The notes: generated by a model from the letters alone, not told the origin. A stretch of DNA of 64,000 nucleotides from Apricaphanius iberus (GCA_028564705.1 JAPXFQ010001662.1:5330001-5394000); one strand, 5' to 3'. Positions 33,678-47,714 are shown, counted from the first letter of the stretch. Translations and numbers: made by a program.

Positions 33678-36600
33678 ATGGAGGGTCCAACGTTTGCTAG
33701 AACGAGGAGGCGAGTCAGCGAAGCTGCCGGGCTGCTGTGCCCGCTGCTCGGTGCGTGCCTCTGGGCTGCGGTGGTCGGGTACAAGCCGGTGGTCATCGTG
33801 CACGGCTTGTTCGACAGTTCGGAAGATTTTAAGATCTTACAGCGGTTCATCAACGAGGTGAGAGGCTAAAGTGATAAGAAAGTAATACAATTACTCATTT
33901 ATTTTCAGAAAGTTATTTTGAATTTATTCTACAGGCCTCCATATGTGATTAAAAAGAAATGGAGCCTAGAGCGGTTTAAGTCCAGAATATACAGTTTAAG
34001 AAGTTATTACTCTATAAATATAAGTGTTATTCAATTTAAAATATGTAAAAGTGTTATAAACTTGTGAAATGCTTCTATTTATTCAGTATCAGAGCGTCAG
34101 TGCTGTAATTTGCATTTAAAAGCAGATTATTTAGGGGGAAAGTGACCCAACTAGTTAAGCATAGATTTCCAATAAATACAGCGGACTGTCAGTAGATTGA
34201 TAGATGTATTTCCTATATTCACTTATTTTTTTTTTTTTCCCCTAAATTATTTTTGCATATTCATTTCCCTTTCTCTCTTAATTTTGAATCTACTTTTGTT
34301 TCAATTTTCTAAAGACCATGGGAACTTTTTGTTACAGTAGCACAACAAAGAAAACATTTACAAAGTGTTAAACCATAATTAATATAACATATTAAAAGTG
34401 TAATTAATAGAGGAATAAATGAGTAAGAATAATTTTAAAATGGTAGTAAAAAATAAATAAATATACTTTCTAAGGCAGAGGGGTAATAGAAGAAACAAAC
34501 TAGTTGGAACAGTATGTGCAGGATGTCATGATTCAGGTAGGTCAATAATAATAATGTAAATGTAGTATCGGTTCAGAAAAGGAAGTTTTTCCGGTTTTTC
34601 ATCAAACCAAAATGGTTAGACAAACTTGAAGGTCCTCTTTTTCGTCTGTGTAGCTGCAGACCAAAACCAGACATATTTATAGATCAGAAAACAATCTAAA
34701 AATAAACTTTTTTCAGCTTAGTGGTTCCTCCTTTTCTGTTCTGCAGTCCCATCCTGGGACCAATGTGACGGTCATCGACCTGTTCGACAGAGGTGCCAGC
34801 CTCGAACCCATGTGGAAGCAGGTAGAGGGATTCAAGGCAGCAATTTACCCGATAATGCAAAACGCTGCAGATGGAGTTCATTTTATCTGCTACTCTCAAG
34901 GTGAGTGAGTACATTCCTGAAGGGCAGATAATACAAAGGAAAAAGCAGCACCATTGATCTTACAGAAACAGTTGACTATAAACTGTAAGTGACTCTCTCA
35001 GCGCTTATTGATGGATGCATTTTTTATGATGTTTTGGGATTTCTGCTCCAGTTTATCAGCTGGAAACTTCCAAAGAGCAGCTTTCAGTTCAAACCACTCC
35101 AGCAGAAATAAGAAGGCAAATTAGACCTTTAGACTTTTTGCAAATTTCTTTATCAGGTGTGTTCTCAGACATGCATATCTCGGAACAGGTACGCATAAAT
35201 GGGCCTTTTTTTCATTTCCTAAAAGTGTTTAGTTTTGACATTGAAATTTAAATTACTAAAATTAGATTTATTTTTGTTTCTCATTTTTACTTGTTTTTCT
35301 TATTATATTGTAATTATAAAAATGGTTTATTAATATGTATCCATGCCCCGCTGAATTAATGAAGTAAATCAACCAAAAGGAACTCTAACCAAGGATTAAC
35401 TGTACAGTATATGGACATACTTTTGAGCCAAGTGACATTTTTGAATTAAAAGTTTTTTTATGGGTCTTGTTTAATTTTTGCATTTACAGATAAACTGAAT
35501 TTTTGGTTATCATTTGCTTTGAGCCAAGCCAATCATCAGGATTCAAAACTAATTGCTTTAAATGTTGTGTGTAGGATGTGTGTTTTGAAGGGGACTTACT
35601 GAAATGAATTACTTTTTTAAAATGATATTCACATTTATATAAAAGCATCTGTATTCAGATTTATTAAACTAAATTTATGATCTCACGAAGCCACCACTGA
35701 GTATTGATCTTAGTTGTTTTATTGCCCAGAGAGCTAATATATAAAATAAAAGAAAGAAAAATTGCATGTTTCATGTAAGTATTTATTATGTAGCCGAAGC
35801 ATTATTAAATTACTTATTCCTCGCAAACCTCTAATATTGTTGTTTTAAAAGTTTAAAATCCTCCACTGAACTCCGTCACTTCCTGAACATGAACTCCATA
35901 AAAGCTTCTTTCTTTCTTGTTACTTCAGGCGGACTCGTTTGTAGAGGGATCCTCTCCACTTTGCCTAACCACAACGTCCACTCGTTCATCTCTCTCTCGG
36001 CGCCTCAGGCTGGGCAATATGGGGGTCTGTCCAACTTGAATCTAGAAATTATAACTACAGGTGTCACATAATTATTATTATGGCTTGTTTCTGATGATTA
36101 TAACTTGTGTTTCTTATCTCCTCTCAGACACAGACTACTTAAAGTATCTCTTCCCTCAGTTTGTGAAGTCAAACCTCTACCACCTCTGTTACACTGCTGT
36201 CGGTCAGAGGGTTTCCATCTGCAACTACTGGAACGGTAAGCCTTCAGACAGGATCTCCTCCTGGTGGACTTTCTGATTTAGACCTTAACGTATCTTGTTT
36301 TCTTCCTTCTGTCCGCAGACCCCCACCACAGAGACCTGTATGTAAACAGCAGCGAGTACCTGGCTTTAATTAATAGCGAGAGACCAAATCCAAATTCAAC
36401 AGGTCAGGAAAGGCTCGGCTGTGTGCTACTTTGTTGTATTTATCTTGTCATTTTGCCACTTATCAGCTACCATCCTCTGTGTATTTTACTGTGTTTTAAT
36501 CAGCTAAAATATGTGCTTTATTGTAAAATGGAAAGAAAATTATTTTTCATCACCTTTAAATTCACTACACTCAAGTAAAACATGCAGCTGCAAAATAGAT

Positions 36601-39600
36601 CGAACTCAGTGAGATTAGATGGAGAGAATCTGCATCATTTCAAGGCCTGCCAGACCATTACAGACTACAGGAGCCCATCCCCCCACCCTGTGGGGAGCCC
36701 CCGCCTGGCTGAAGACCTCAATTACTTTTTTTCCAGGTTTGAAACAACTTTCACACCTTCCACCTCCCCCACCATCTCCATCACAAAAGGCCTAGCATCA
36801 CCCCAAACCACCCCCGTACCTGACCCCCTGCCTGCGTTGAGGATCTGTGAACAGGATGTGCGTCAACTATTTCAGAGACAGAGGATTAAGAAGGCTCCGG
36901 GACCCGAGGGTGTGTCTCCATCCTGTCTGAAAGTCTGTGCTGACCAGCTGGCTCCCATCTTCACTCAGCTCTTCAATAACTCCCTGGAGCTGTGTGATGT
37001 CCCCTCCTGCCTCAAACGCTCCACCATCATTCCGGTTCCAAAGAATTCCCCTGTCAAAGGATTAAATGACTACAGACCAGTCGCCCTGACATCTGTGGTC
37101 ATGAAATCCTTTGAGCGACTGGTACTGACCCACCTGAAGGACATCACAGATCCCCTGCTAGACTCTCTGCAGTTCGCCTATAGAGCAAACAGGTCAGTGG
37201 ATGATGCAGTCAACATGGCTCTCCACTACATCCTGCACCACCTAGACTCTGCAGGTACCTACGCTCGGGTCCTGTTTGTGGACTTCAGCTCTGCGTTTAA
37301 CACCATCGTCCCAGAGCTCCTCCATCAAAACCTGTCCCAGCTCACTGTGCCTCCCTCCACCTGCCAGTGGATTACCAGTTTCCTGACTGACAGGAGGCAG
37401 CAGGTGAAACTGGGTAACTTCATATCCAGCAACCGGTCCCTCAGCATCGGCGCCCCCCAGGGATGTGTTCTCTCCCCACTGCTCTTCTCCCGTTACACCA
37501 CTGACTGCACGTCAAGGGACCCTTCTGTGAAACTCCTGAAGTTTGCAGATGACACCATCATCATTGGACTCATCCGTGACGGCGACGAGGTCTGCATACA
37601 GAGGGGAAGTGGAACAGCTGGTCTTCTGATGCAGTCACAACCACCTGGAGCTAAACCCGCTCGAAACTGTGGAGATGACAGTCGACTTCAGGGAGAGACC
37701 CCCATCAACATCTCCTCTCATAATCCTCAACAGGTCATTCCCCACAGTGGAGTCTTTCAGGTTCCTAGGATCCACCATCACACGGGACCTGAAGTGGACC
37801 TCCCACATTGACTCTATAAGGAAGAAGGCCCAGCAAAGGCTGTACTTTCTGCGTCAGCTCAGACAGTTCAACCTGACTCAGGAGCTGCTGACCATCTTCT
37901 ACACAGCAATAGTCCAGTCTGTCCTGACCTCATCCATCTCTGTCTGGTCAGGATCCGCCACCGGGCAAGACAGGGACAGACTGCAGAGAACAGTCAGGTC
38001 CTCAGACAGGATCATAGGTACTGATCTTCCCTCCATTCAGGACCTTTACCAGTCCAGGATCATGAAGCGGGCCAGAAAAATCACCACTGACCCCTCACAC
38101 CCTGGCCACAACCTGTTTAGGCTTCTCCCCTCAGGCCGGCGTTACAGAGCGATGTACGCCAAAACCACCTGACACAAGAACAGCTTTTTCCCCCAGGCTG
38201 TCGCTCTGATGAACTCTGAATAGTCACAGAGTGTGAGTCCATTCACATGAACAATAAACTATAACTCTGCACTGCTGTATACTTACTGTACAATAACCCC
38301 GGTTTGGTCTATATATTATCCTTTTTTATTATTTATTTATTGTATCTATTTTTTATTCCACTTTTTAAGTCTGTACTAGTGAGAAAAGCTGCCAGAGTCA
38401 AATTCCTTGTATGTGTCATACTTGGCCATTAAAGCTGATTCTGATTCTGATTAATTTGATTACATTCTGGACTTGGACTTTGATTCTGACTGTAATTTTA
38501 TGGAGTCATCATCCTGGTAGAAGCCAAAGCTCCACCCTGGTCTCGGGTCTTTTGCAGCCTTTAACAGCTCTCCGTCCGGTCCTGTCCCTGAAGAAAAGTG
38601 TCCCGCATGATGCTGCCACCACCATGTTTTACTGTGTCTATGACAGGTTTATGGCGAGGTGTAGTGCTGGTGTAATGGTAAAAATTAACTCAGGGTTCTA
38701 AAAATAAGGTGAGACAGAATCTTTGAAAACATTTTAGAGTATTTATTACTAAAATGTGTTCTGCCCAGAAACAGAGGGAATACGCTTACCCTGTACATTC
38801 CCCAACTCACCCACCCTAAGTTACACCTTAAATAAATAAACACTTTCACAGTCTTAATCTTTAAGTTGTCAATCTCTTTGCTCCAACTCAGGTCTCCCAA
38901 TGAGGCAGCATGCGTTTAAGCAGATTGTGTCGATTGCAGGACGAAGCTCAGCTTGTCCAAACGTCAGAATGTTCCCGTAGATTTCCTGTGTCAAGCAGAT
39001 AAGCTGTGGTTCCATCAGATGCATACACATTATCTCGTTCTTGACACAGTTTTAACAGTTTGTCCCATGTTGCTCCCGATCCAATCTTGCTTTTCTGACG
39101 AGTAGCCAATCCAATCTCCTTCAGATTAGGACTGTCCCGGTTTCAGTGAATCATTATCAACACCCTCTAACCCACTTTGAAGGGTCATTTAGAAGAGAAG
39201 TTATATTCAGATTTCAAATTTCCATAACGCTGGTTTTCTGCCACACTTGCATGTAGGGCAGAAGGTTTAATGTTGCTCTGATCTGAGTACAGCATCTTCT
39301 TATTCTCTCTTATGGTTTATGTTCAGCTAAAGTTTTCTTTCTTTTCTTCCTCCCACAATAGATATGAATACCTCGGCATTGTATTTGTTTGTTTATATGA
39401 ACAAAAATTAATATTTTAAACATTATTTAAAAAGTATATATTTAATAATAAATATTAATATTTTAAAATTAATAAGGTCTGAGAAACTTTTTATGATTTA
39501 CTAGGTGTACACGTTTTTTCCATGCAACTCATATTTTTAGTCTAAAAAATTCTTACTGGAAAAAGTAAAAGTAAGAATTCTTCTCGTGGCATTCTGCTTT

Positions 39601-42557
39601 AAATAATTATACAGACTCTGTTGTCTGTTACTTTTTTTTTTTTGCTTTAATAATTCCAATCCCACTTTCAGAGTGGAAGGAGAACTTCCTGAAAATCCAG
39701 AAACTGGTGCTGATCGGAGGACCGGACGATGGCGTCATCACCCCCTGGCAGTCGAGGTGAGTTGACATCAGACAACTAAGGTATCGTTTCTGTCTAGAGC
39801 TGAAGATCTTTTCCTGACCCGGGCCGGGTTTCGGGCTTAATTTCTATCATTGTCTTGGGTTGGGCTCGGGCTTTAGCGGTCAGCTGATCATCTCATTAGT
39901 GCAATAATTTATAATAAAGCGCTGCAGTGGGCTACTAACATTATTCCGAATCTACCTGTCAAGATGTTGCCGGCACATCGCATGCGTCATGATGTGAAAG
40001 ACCCACTCCTCTCATATCAAAACAGAAAACATACTCTGACTGTGGCACTGCGCTCTCACAGAAAATGCCCAAGTGTAAATGCACTATTATCCCAACTGTC
40101 AAGTTGCAGAAGTCTCCTGCATTTATATAGCAGCTCCCTGATGCCCAGAAGTCACATAAAATCTCCTGAAATCTAGAGGAAGCGGTCAAGAGCGAACACA
40201 GAAACGCAAGCAGGCGAGACAGACTTGTACACAGCAGAAGGATCTAAAGCTTCCTATAGCTGTAGACTATTAAAAAAAAGATTTATGAAGATGAAATTAT
40301 TCTTATTCATTTATCTTTTTAAGCTTCAGATAACAGGCCTATTTGACTGGTGTTTCAAACATTTGTCCAGTAAATTGAAAACCTGCTGGTCACGTTGTCC
40401 GGTGCCAGTTTTTTCTAGCAAGAAAATGTCGGGCTTAATCGGGTTCTTGTTTTATTAAGCTGTCAATCAAAATATACTCTTCGGGTCGGGTCGGGTCGGG
40501 CCCAACTTTTAAGGCCCGATTACAGCTCTATTTCTGTCTGATAGTGAAAGGTCGGATGAGTAGTGTGACAGCTGAAGCAGAATCCTGTGCTACACTTCTG
40601 CTCTTCTGCTAACCTAAAGCCAAATACCTCACCTCTCAGTAGAAGGTTTTATGGTTTTAACGTCCTCCTATTCCCATGGTCATAATAATCTTTTAAGCTC
40701 CGATCACGTGTTTAATCTTTCTTTTTTTATGATGGGTTTTTCCTTAGACTTCATATGGTCTTCTTAATCTCACATGATTCTCACACTCTATGTCTCGCTC
40801 ATGTTTTGCAGTCAGTTTGGATTTTATGACGACAATGAGACCGTCGTTGAGATGCAGCACCAGGATGTGAGTAGAAATCAGACACACACCTCCAACTGCA
40901 GACAGTTTTCCACTCATGAGTGATTTCCTGTCGTTCTTGTTTGTGCTTTCTGAGATGACTTAAAGACCACTGATGTGACTAATTACAAGACCCAAAGCAA
41001 ATTTAGCTAATAAATGAGACGTTAAAGGGGACCTTTTATGCATATTTTTTTCATCCTCTAAGCCTACTTTATACTTCTCCGTCAGCAAGTTTGCACCTAC
41101 ACACACATATTGACAAGAGACATTTTCCTTTTATACTTCTCCATTGGCGTTAGCATTGCAAAGCAATTCCCCATCAGGACAGCAGGGGATCCAGACCTTT
41201 TCTGTCAGGTCTGCCTACCATTCAATGATGTCTCTGGTCGATAACCGTAAACACACATTTATTCATGGAGCAATGGCAGACAGAGAGCGAGTTTTGATTG
41301 AGCTGGAAAGGTTTTTACTACAAGTGCAGCTCAAAAAAATGCTATAAAAATGCATCTAAACAAACACAGCAGGCTGTTTTGTTGTTCTCTACACTTCCTG
41401 GTGTTCAAAATCACCAAAAGACCATATTAGATAAACTGGCCTTGCAGTATATAGCGTCCAGTGCCTAAAATCTACATTGTATACTAATTACATCAAATAC
41501 AGAGGTCTGTTCTGGTGAAATGATGTTGGGCTGACCAATGACAGACATGCGCTCACCGTTGTGTTCGTCGGATCGTTAAAAAACTGGGCTCTACTCTGTT
41601 TGTGTGAGTGACAGAGTCCTTGCGTCATTGGGTAATGGCATTGTGTATCTTCACACCTATGCTGGCTGAGAAGTATAACGTAGGCTTTAGTGTGGCTGTT
41701 CAGTTCTTTGCTGTCTCTACAGACACTTCTACCACGACTAAAAAACATCTTTCCATTTTTTGTGCTTCTACAAGCCGTTTAAAAAAGTTCCTTCACAAGA
41801 AGCAAAACTTACATAAAACTGCACTCACTTTTCAAACTCTGCCAATCAATTCCATGTTTTAAAAGAGTCATAATATGTTATCTTTATTAATTTGCTTTAG
41901 TTAAAAAAAAATCCTCAGTGGTTCTATTTCTTTGTATGTAAAACAATTTGTTTTAATAAACTATATCAAAATGTGTTATGTTAAATCTGTCAAACAGAGA
42001 CACATAAGAGAAAAATATAAAATGGTCATACTTCCTCTAATCTGGATTTTGATAGTTTTATCATGGTTATAGTAATAGATTTACTTCACACTATAAGACA
42101 TATTTTATCCCAAAACGCATTACATTCATGTTAAAAAGAATGTACATCCTTTTCTTACGGTTTCGCCGTAAAAAAACAACACCCTCACCAGAGTCTAACA
42201 TAATAAGTTACATTTAACCTGAAATATAAAACACAAATCAATATTATTCATTGAACAAAAAATGTCCAAACAGAAACACTGCCTCTGAAAAACTTAGTAC
42301 ATCCTTGCTCTATCCTTTAGGAGTTCCAAAAACGACTGGAGGTTTGTGAAATCTGAAGAGTTTCCGACTGTGAGAACCCCTGCAGTAAAAATCCTTGTGT
42401 TTTGCTCCACCAGCTGTATCTGAGGGATGTCTTTGGCCTGAAGACGCTGGCGGCCCGCGGAGATCTGATCTTCTGCACTGTTCCAGGCGTCGAGCACGTC
42501 TGGTGGCATTCGAACGACACGGTGTTCCACACATGCATAGAGAAGTGGCTGGTGTAG
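33678..42557 (+). CDS. ppt2: Lysosomal thioesterase PPT2 (palmitoyl-protein thioesterase 2)
   Basis: Eight exons join in frame: 33678-33857, 34747-34900, 35929-36024, 36128-36235, 36319-36402, 39672-39756, 40812-40866, 42414-42557. They give 301 residues against 302 in human PPT2. PPT2 is a soluble alpha/beta-hydrolase of the lysosome that cleaves acyl thioesters, with best activity on short, unbranched acyl-CoA-like substrates. A signal peptide is visible at about residues 14-34 (hydrophobic [15 protein letters not shown] after a basic stretch). The catalytic triad is in place: Ser110 in CYSQGG, Asp227 in [11 protein letters not shown] and His282 in VEHVWWHSN. Other hallmark blocks are [30 protein letters not shown] and SICNYWNDPHH. 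The ATG has G at -3 and +4. Intron 5 carries a LINE and intron 6 a hAT element. Nothing suggests loss of function. Human PPT2 lies in the MHC class III region, so its place near ddah2 fits conserved synteny. Confidence 0.96.
33858..34746 (+). other. ppt2 intron 1, AT-rich
   Basis: Begins GTGAGA and ends TTCTGCAG. No repeat or gene recognised. Confidence 0.5.
34901..35928 (+). other. ppt2 intron 2, AT-rich
   Basis: Begins GTGAGT and ends TTACTTCAG. No repeat or gene recognised. Confidence 0.5.
36578..38456 (+). mobile_element. 5'-truncated LINE (CR1/L2/Rex-like) in ppt2 intron 5, sense strand
   Basis: The RT frame runs from 36582 to about 37600 with [66 protein letters not shown] and [12 protein letters not shown] (catalytic Asp-Asp intact). 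One frameshift near 37595 moves it to a second frame, which holds an in-frame TGA near 37628. It then continues ([39 protein letters not shown]) to the stop at 38170-38172. The 3' UTR ends in three CTGATT-type tail repeats at about 38431-38452. The endonuclease domain is missing. It is less damaged than the LINE at 6370-8205, so a younger insertion. Confidence 0.88.
38520..38690 (-). pseudogene. Probable Tc1-like transposon relic
   Basis: TCCACCCTGGTCTCGGGTC, TTTTGCAGCC and CATGATGCTGCCACCACCAT are stretches commonly seen in antisense of fish Tc1-type transposase repeats. The copy is short and heavily changed. 38700-39330 may belong to it, with less certainty. Confidence 0.4.
39795..40530. 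mobile_element. Non-autonomous hAT element with perfect 8-bp target duplication
   Basis: TTTCTGTC stands directly before (39787-39794) and after (40531-40538). The ends are TAGAGCTG and CAGCTCTA. The subterminal arms carry GGGCCGGGTTTCGGGCT on the left and TCGGGTCGGGTCGGGTCGGG plus GGCCCGAT on the right. No transposase frame is recognised inside. It sits in ppt2 intron 6. Confidence 0.85.
41023..41886. repeat. Possible host MITE around a second MITE in ppt2 intron 7
   Basis: The left edge TAAAGGGGACCTTTTATGCA and the right edge AGTCATAATATGTTATCTTTA are roughly inverted, like the AAAGGGGACATATTATG ends of a common fish repeat. The better-supported element 41060-41687 lies inside it. The outer pair is diverged, so this is tentative. 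Confidence 0.4.
41060..41687. mobile_element. MITE with TTTATACTTCTC ends, copy 1
   Basis: The left end is AAGCCTACTTTATACTTCTC. The right end, inverted, is AAGCCTACGTTATACTTCTC. Inside are ATTGCAAAGCAATTCCCCA, GGACAGCAGGGG and TAGATAAACTGGCCTTGCA. The same internal blocks in the same order appear at 63006-63365, so this is one family with two copies in the window. The target duplication is unclear. Confidence 0.7.
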
Positions 42558-45500
42558 GCACACACCAGGACAGATGTTCTCCAGTTAATTAAGCTCATAT
42601 CCTCATAACATATTCACAATCCCAGTTGGATCTGATTTAAGGGCACAATCTCACCCTGTAGAATCAGATATCAAATAGTGGTTTCAGGATTTATATCCTC
42701 TCTTTTTACACTTGCAGGTGAAAAATAACTTAAAGAAGTTGTAAATGTATTTGTTTGATCTCAGAGGAAAAAGAGGGACAAGTCTCCACAGTCATAAGAA
42801 GCTACCGCCAACTTTTTACCTCCCTTTTACACAAAGTGCAACAAAAACCCAAAATTTATATTTAAAATTTATATTGTTTTTTCCAAATAATTAGTCATTT
42901 TTATCAACCTACCAAAATTTTAAGACCACACAAAATGGTTTTATCGTTCAGAGCAGGAATACACACATAAAAATCCAGTGGTGAATCAGAATAAGTGATG
43001 ACTTTTTGGTGTAAACACTGTTACTGAGTTGAGAAGACTCAAACCCTGACATTTTCATTGTCAATGAAACCTCAACAAGGTATTTTAAAGTATTTTCTAA
43101 AACAAGCCAGGACGTGTCTTCAGTCTCCGACAGAGAGCAAGTGTTTCAGCAGATAACAGGAAGGCTTATGGAGTAGATGGAAGTTCCTTGTTTTATATTT
43201 TTTAGGTTTTTGTCACAAGAAATGCCTGATTTGGAAAATGTTGGCAGAATTAAGAAAAACCATCAAAGTTCGTAAATGTTAGCCGCCTAATCACCAAACT
43301 AGGAAACATAGTTTAAAATGTCAACTCTGTTCTCATTTCGTGTTTGTATTATATAATAATTACTGCTCACCGTACAAACACTAAAAATAATATTTTAATA
43401 GTATTATATTATAATGGTTTTTAAATTGGGATTAGGTTTAATCTGTACTGGTCAAAATTTTCATAACAAAATGTTCAATTACCCACAAAATGATGGCTGG
43501 TGTATCTCTACTTATTTTTTCAATTAACTTTATGACACAGCTGGCCTTATGTAGTTCAGTGTTCTTCAGAAATCACACATCCAAATGCAGGCTTCCTCTT
43601 TAGCCCTCTAGTGGTTTCTCAAGTGATCATATTTATTGTCCCTTAATTTTACACTGAAGTTTTAAGTGCAAACTTTAAACTGTATTGTTACAGTTGAACA
43701 AAACTTTATGTGCTAAATTACTTTTAATTAAATATTTGACCTCCCAACCAACAGCAGGATGGAAATTCAGGAAGTAAATCATAATATTTAACTTATTGTA
43801 TAGTTGTATATAATATGCATTATGGAATCATTGTTACTGTGTTCATGAAATGGGTTGCACCCTCTAAATGAAGATGATTTATGGTAAAGTTAAGCTGGAA
43901 ATTTTAAGGATTAAGTTTATTCAATCTGCATGGAAAAAACTTGCAGCTAAATTGGAATTTAAAGGGTTTTTCCAACTATTTCCCTGGTCATTTTCACAGA
44001 TTAAACCCTTTGAAATAACAATTTTAGTTCAAAACATGTCAAAGATCCTGAATGAGAAAGTGGTTATTCAGTTGTTATAAAGCACAATTAACTCCTCTAC
44101 AGTGTAATTCAGTGGAGTGGCAGAGGCTGGCCAACAGTTTGTAGCACAGACAGAAATCTGAACAGGAGGTGGTGATAAATTCACCCCATTGCCAAGAAGA
44201 GCGTAAGATTAAGTAGTGACTATGGTTCTATATATTTTGTTTAGTCTGCCTGAGCTTTTATGAATCTTAAAGTTGATATTCATACCTTTTTGTTTTGTAT
44301 AAAATGCTATTTGTGTTGACGCAGACAGTAATATGTGTAATGTAATGGTGTCTGTCAGACATATCTCAACAACACCATGCAAACCCGATTGTGCCTGAGC
44401 GACCTGCTCTTGTCCTGAACAGATGATTACTGCCCTGCTCATCTTATGATGCAGACATTTATACGATGTTTAACAAGATTCAGAGCTTTATTAACCTTTT
44501 ATTATTAGTGTGCATGAGTAATCTGATCATTAGTATCAGGGGTTTTCTCAGCTTCATGCAGTACTCTTCAGATGTTCTCCATCCTCTTTAGTAGATTAAG
44601 CCTTAAGTGTTTTTTTCCCCTACATGCCTCAGTGTTTCATATCCGAAGTGCTCTGACACACTGCCTCAGCGACGGTGCTAAAAAAAAAACATTATATAGG
44701 AAAAATAGGGAACTAGTGCATAGCAACCAGTCAAGCAGTGGTGCATTACTGGTCCACAAAAACCTTAGAGTTCTGACCAGACATATATACTACACTCCTA
44801 ATGTGCATGTGCAATGGTGAACACACCAGTTTAAGTAAGTTGCAGATCAATTACTGACATTTTGTAGCCACCAACAAGCTTCTACAATAATTTCCTGTTT
44901 GATATTTGTCTGAGTTTTCTTTGGCAGAATTGGTAGAATCAATTTAAATATGTTGTTTCCAGACACGGAGCTGGTTGTCAAACGAAGTACAATGAAGCCC
45001 CGGCATTGGCAGGGATGACATCAACCTAAAGATTGCTTATAACTGCCTATTTTAAACTACAGACACCAAATATACCTTAATATACATTAAACACACAGAG
45101 TAAACCATCTTGGCACTACCACAGAAGCTAAAATCTACAGTCTTCCTCATCTCTGGTCTTGGGGTACAGCTAATCAGTGCTAAGAAAAATAAATGTCCCT
45201 CCTGGATTGGCTCATTTGCAAACACCAGTCATTAGGGTGTTACGTAGCATTGCATCTAGGTAGTTCCTCTTCCAAAGCTGCATTTTCTTTTAAGTATTGT
45301 AAATTTTTTCTACAAAAAAAATATATTAATAACAATATTTGCCACTATTCTTACTAAAATGTATAACTATTCTCAAAATAGAGACAACACAGAGTACTTC
45401 AGGCATTTATGTATTTAATAGAACACATTTTATGTACTGTTTTGTCATATTTCCAACCTTTTCTAATTCACCTTAAATAGCATTTAGCAATCGCTGTTTA

Positions 45501-47714
45501 TTTTCTAACAGCATGAGCCCCGCTTCATTTTCAGTTTGCATGAGATCGTTGGCATTCAAGAACCTTAGTACTGGCCTGCTTTATTAAGTCCTAAACCAGT
45601 TCTAATGTGTTTGAGATCACTGTCTAGTTAAATTACTCGGTTGGTCTAAACTAGTACCACCAGTTTAGTTTGTTTATTTGGTGAAGGCGATTTGGAATAT
45701 AGTTCTTCTGCAGCAAACCAGCCCAAAATATACTACTTCATAACTGTAGCAATGTTTCGTCAGAATGACCAAGTAGATGCCTTTTTTCTGCTTTAATATT
45801 ATTGAGGTTACTTGATTTATCCAAATTCCAGTTTACTTTAAGAGGGTGCTATTCTTTCTTACTGTAACGCCTTGTTTCCACTAAGCTGGTGGGTGTGGTT
45901 TGGCACGATATTTTATGGTCCTGCGTTTTCAGAAGAGTGTTTCCACCACCAATTGGACTCTTCCTAGGGATGCGGGATGAAGCACAAACGACTAATACGG
46001 CGTCATACTAGTATCAACTAATAGAACTGTGAGAAACTAATGTCTCATGACGTTTTTCTGTCCCCCAATCTGTGGACAGCCACCCTAATCATGCCTTACT
46101 GTTGTACTACAGAGCTACACCTGAAGGGGGCCCAGGAACAGTGCGGTATCGCCTACAACGACCCGTGCTGGACAGCTCAACGGAAATGAAGCATTAGTCC
46201 CCATTCAAATTAACCTCACTTATAATTGGATGGTGAATCTGGTGTTCCAGCATCTCCAGTACATGATGGGCTTTGTCCTTTGGAGTAGATAAATTGTAAC
46301 ACAAGTACAGGCAATTTACCATTGCCTTTTATCTGAGAAATCAGGCGGTTGATTGTTAGACATAACAGGTTGTTCCAACTGGACACTGATTTCAAACACA
46401 TTGGATCTGTTTAAAAATTGATAAAGCGGGCTGACATTTTGGTTCTGGAACAATCCTGACCTCCTTTCTATTTAAAGTTTGTAGGAAAGGTCTCATGAAA
46501 CCAACACATTTTAAGGGGCTCCAAGAAAATGTGTTCAACCTTCTAAAACATGTAGGTGTATGCATATATCTGATGCTCTATTTATAACTTTGACCCATTG
46601 TAAATTGCAGGAAATCCGCAATGAATCCAAACTTCTGCATCTTGTTTGTACCAAATATTATCATCCACCCAGAAAAAGTGGTTCATGTAAACCATTAAAG
46701 CCTGTGTCCATGATGAGTGAATAGTTTAAATGTCTGAGCAGAACCGTTCATGTGGTACTTTTTTACCCTCCATCACATTTAGATGGCTTAGGCATGTCAG
46801 TGATTTTAATATTTAATATAAAATTGATTTATTTTTTTCTTTAACTTGTTGCTTTTTTGTTTCCTGATTCTGTAGGATATTTTATGCATGTATATTTATC
46901 AAAAGAAGGGAAAAGGATGAAACAGAAAGTGAATTATGAAAGCGTGGATTGCACAAGGAACAAAAAAGGGAACTCGTGGATATTGAAAGGTTCCAAAAGT
47001 GTTCAAGCTGCTTGATTTGTTAGGTTTTTTTAATGTTATTTGTCATTTATTACATGAAACCCATAACTAATGAGCAAGGGAAGCCCTCGATGTTCAGTTC
47101 TGTTTTTGCAAAAAGTTACTGTAAATAAGGAACATTTTTAAAACTAGAATGACTATTTTGAACGTTTTTACAGTGTTCTGAAAATTAAGGAAAATAAAAT
47201 AAACAGAAAATGACATTTTCTCAATAAATACCTGTTTGAACATAAAGTTTGGTTAATTTTGTTTCATCCAGTTTTTTACCACACCTCAGGTTTGAAAAAA
47301 TGTAAAATAAATTCGAATGGATTGATAAAATATACTGAAGCTGAAAATAAGAATAGCTGTGAGCCAGAAGGAGGGGGGATCGCGCCCTCATCTGGAGGTT
47401 AAAGTTAGGTTGTTTGTGACTGCTGGGTGGACAGATTGGGGCCTCGTCTGCTGCAATAGGAAGTTCCACCCATAAATTAAATGACAGCGAGATACAGATC
47501 ACGGCTTAGATAAAGAGTGGCCTTTGGCTTGTGGATAGAACCGCTGCTTCGAAAGGAGTCATCCTAGATGATTAAGGCATATGAATAGGACAGATTCTCA
47601 AGGATTTACTGATGAATATGAAATATATTTCCTTTCCACACCATGAGCTCTGAGGTAGTTCTCTTCTAGACCAACAACATTGGATAAACAGAAGAAAACG
47701 GATGGAAAAAAGGA
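42558..47714. other. Gene-poor spacer between ppt2 and rps5
   Basis: AT-rich, with no supported exon. Open frames at 43868-44080, 44209-44442, 44572-44820, 46216-46401 and 47221-47502 have no homology I recognise and no splice context. 45870-46200 has the look of a DNA-transposon fragment (TTTCCACTA-type text) but I could not find its ends. The poly(A) signal of ppt2 was not identified with confidence. Confidence 0.5.
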
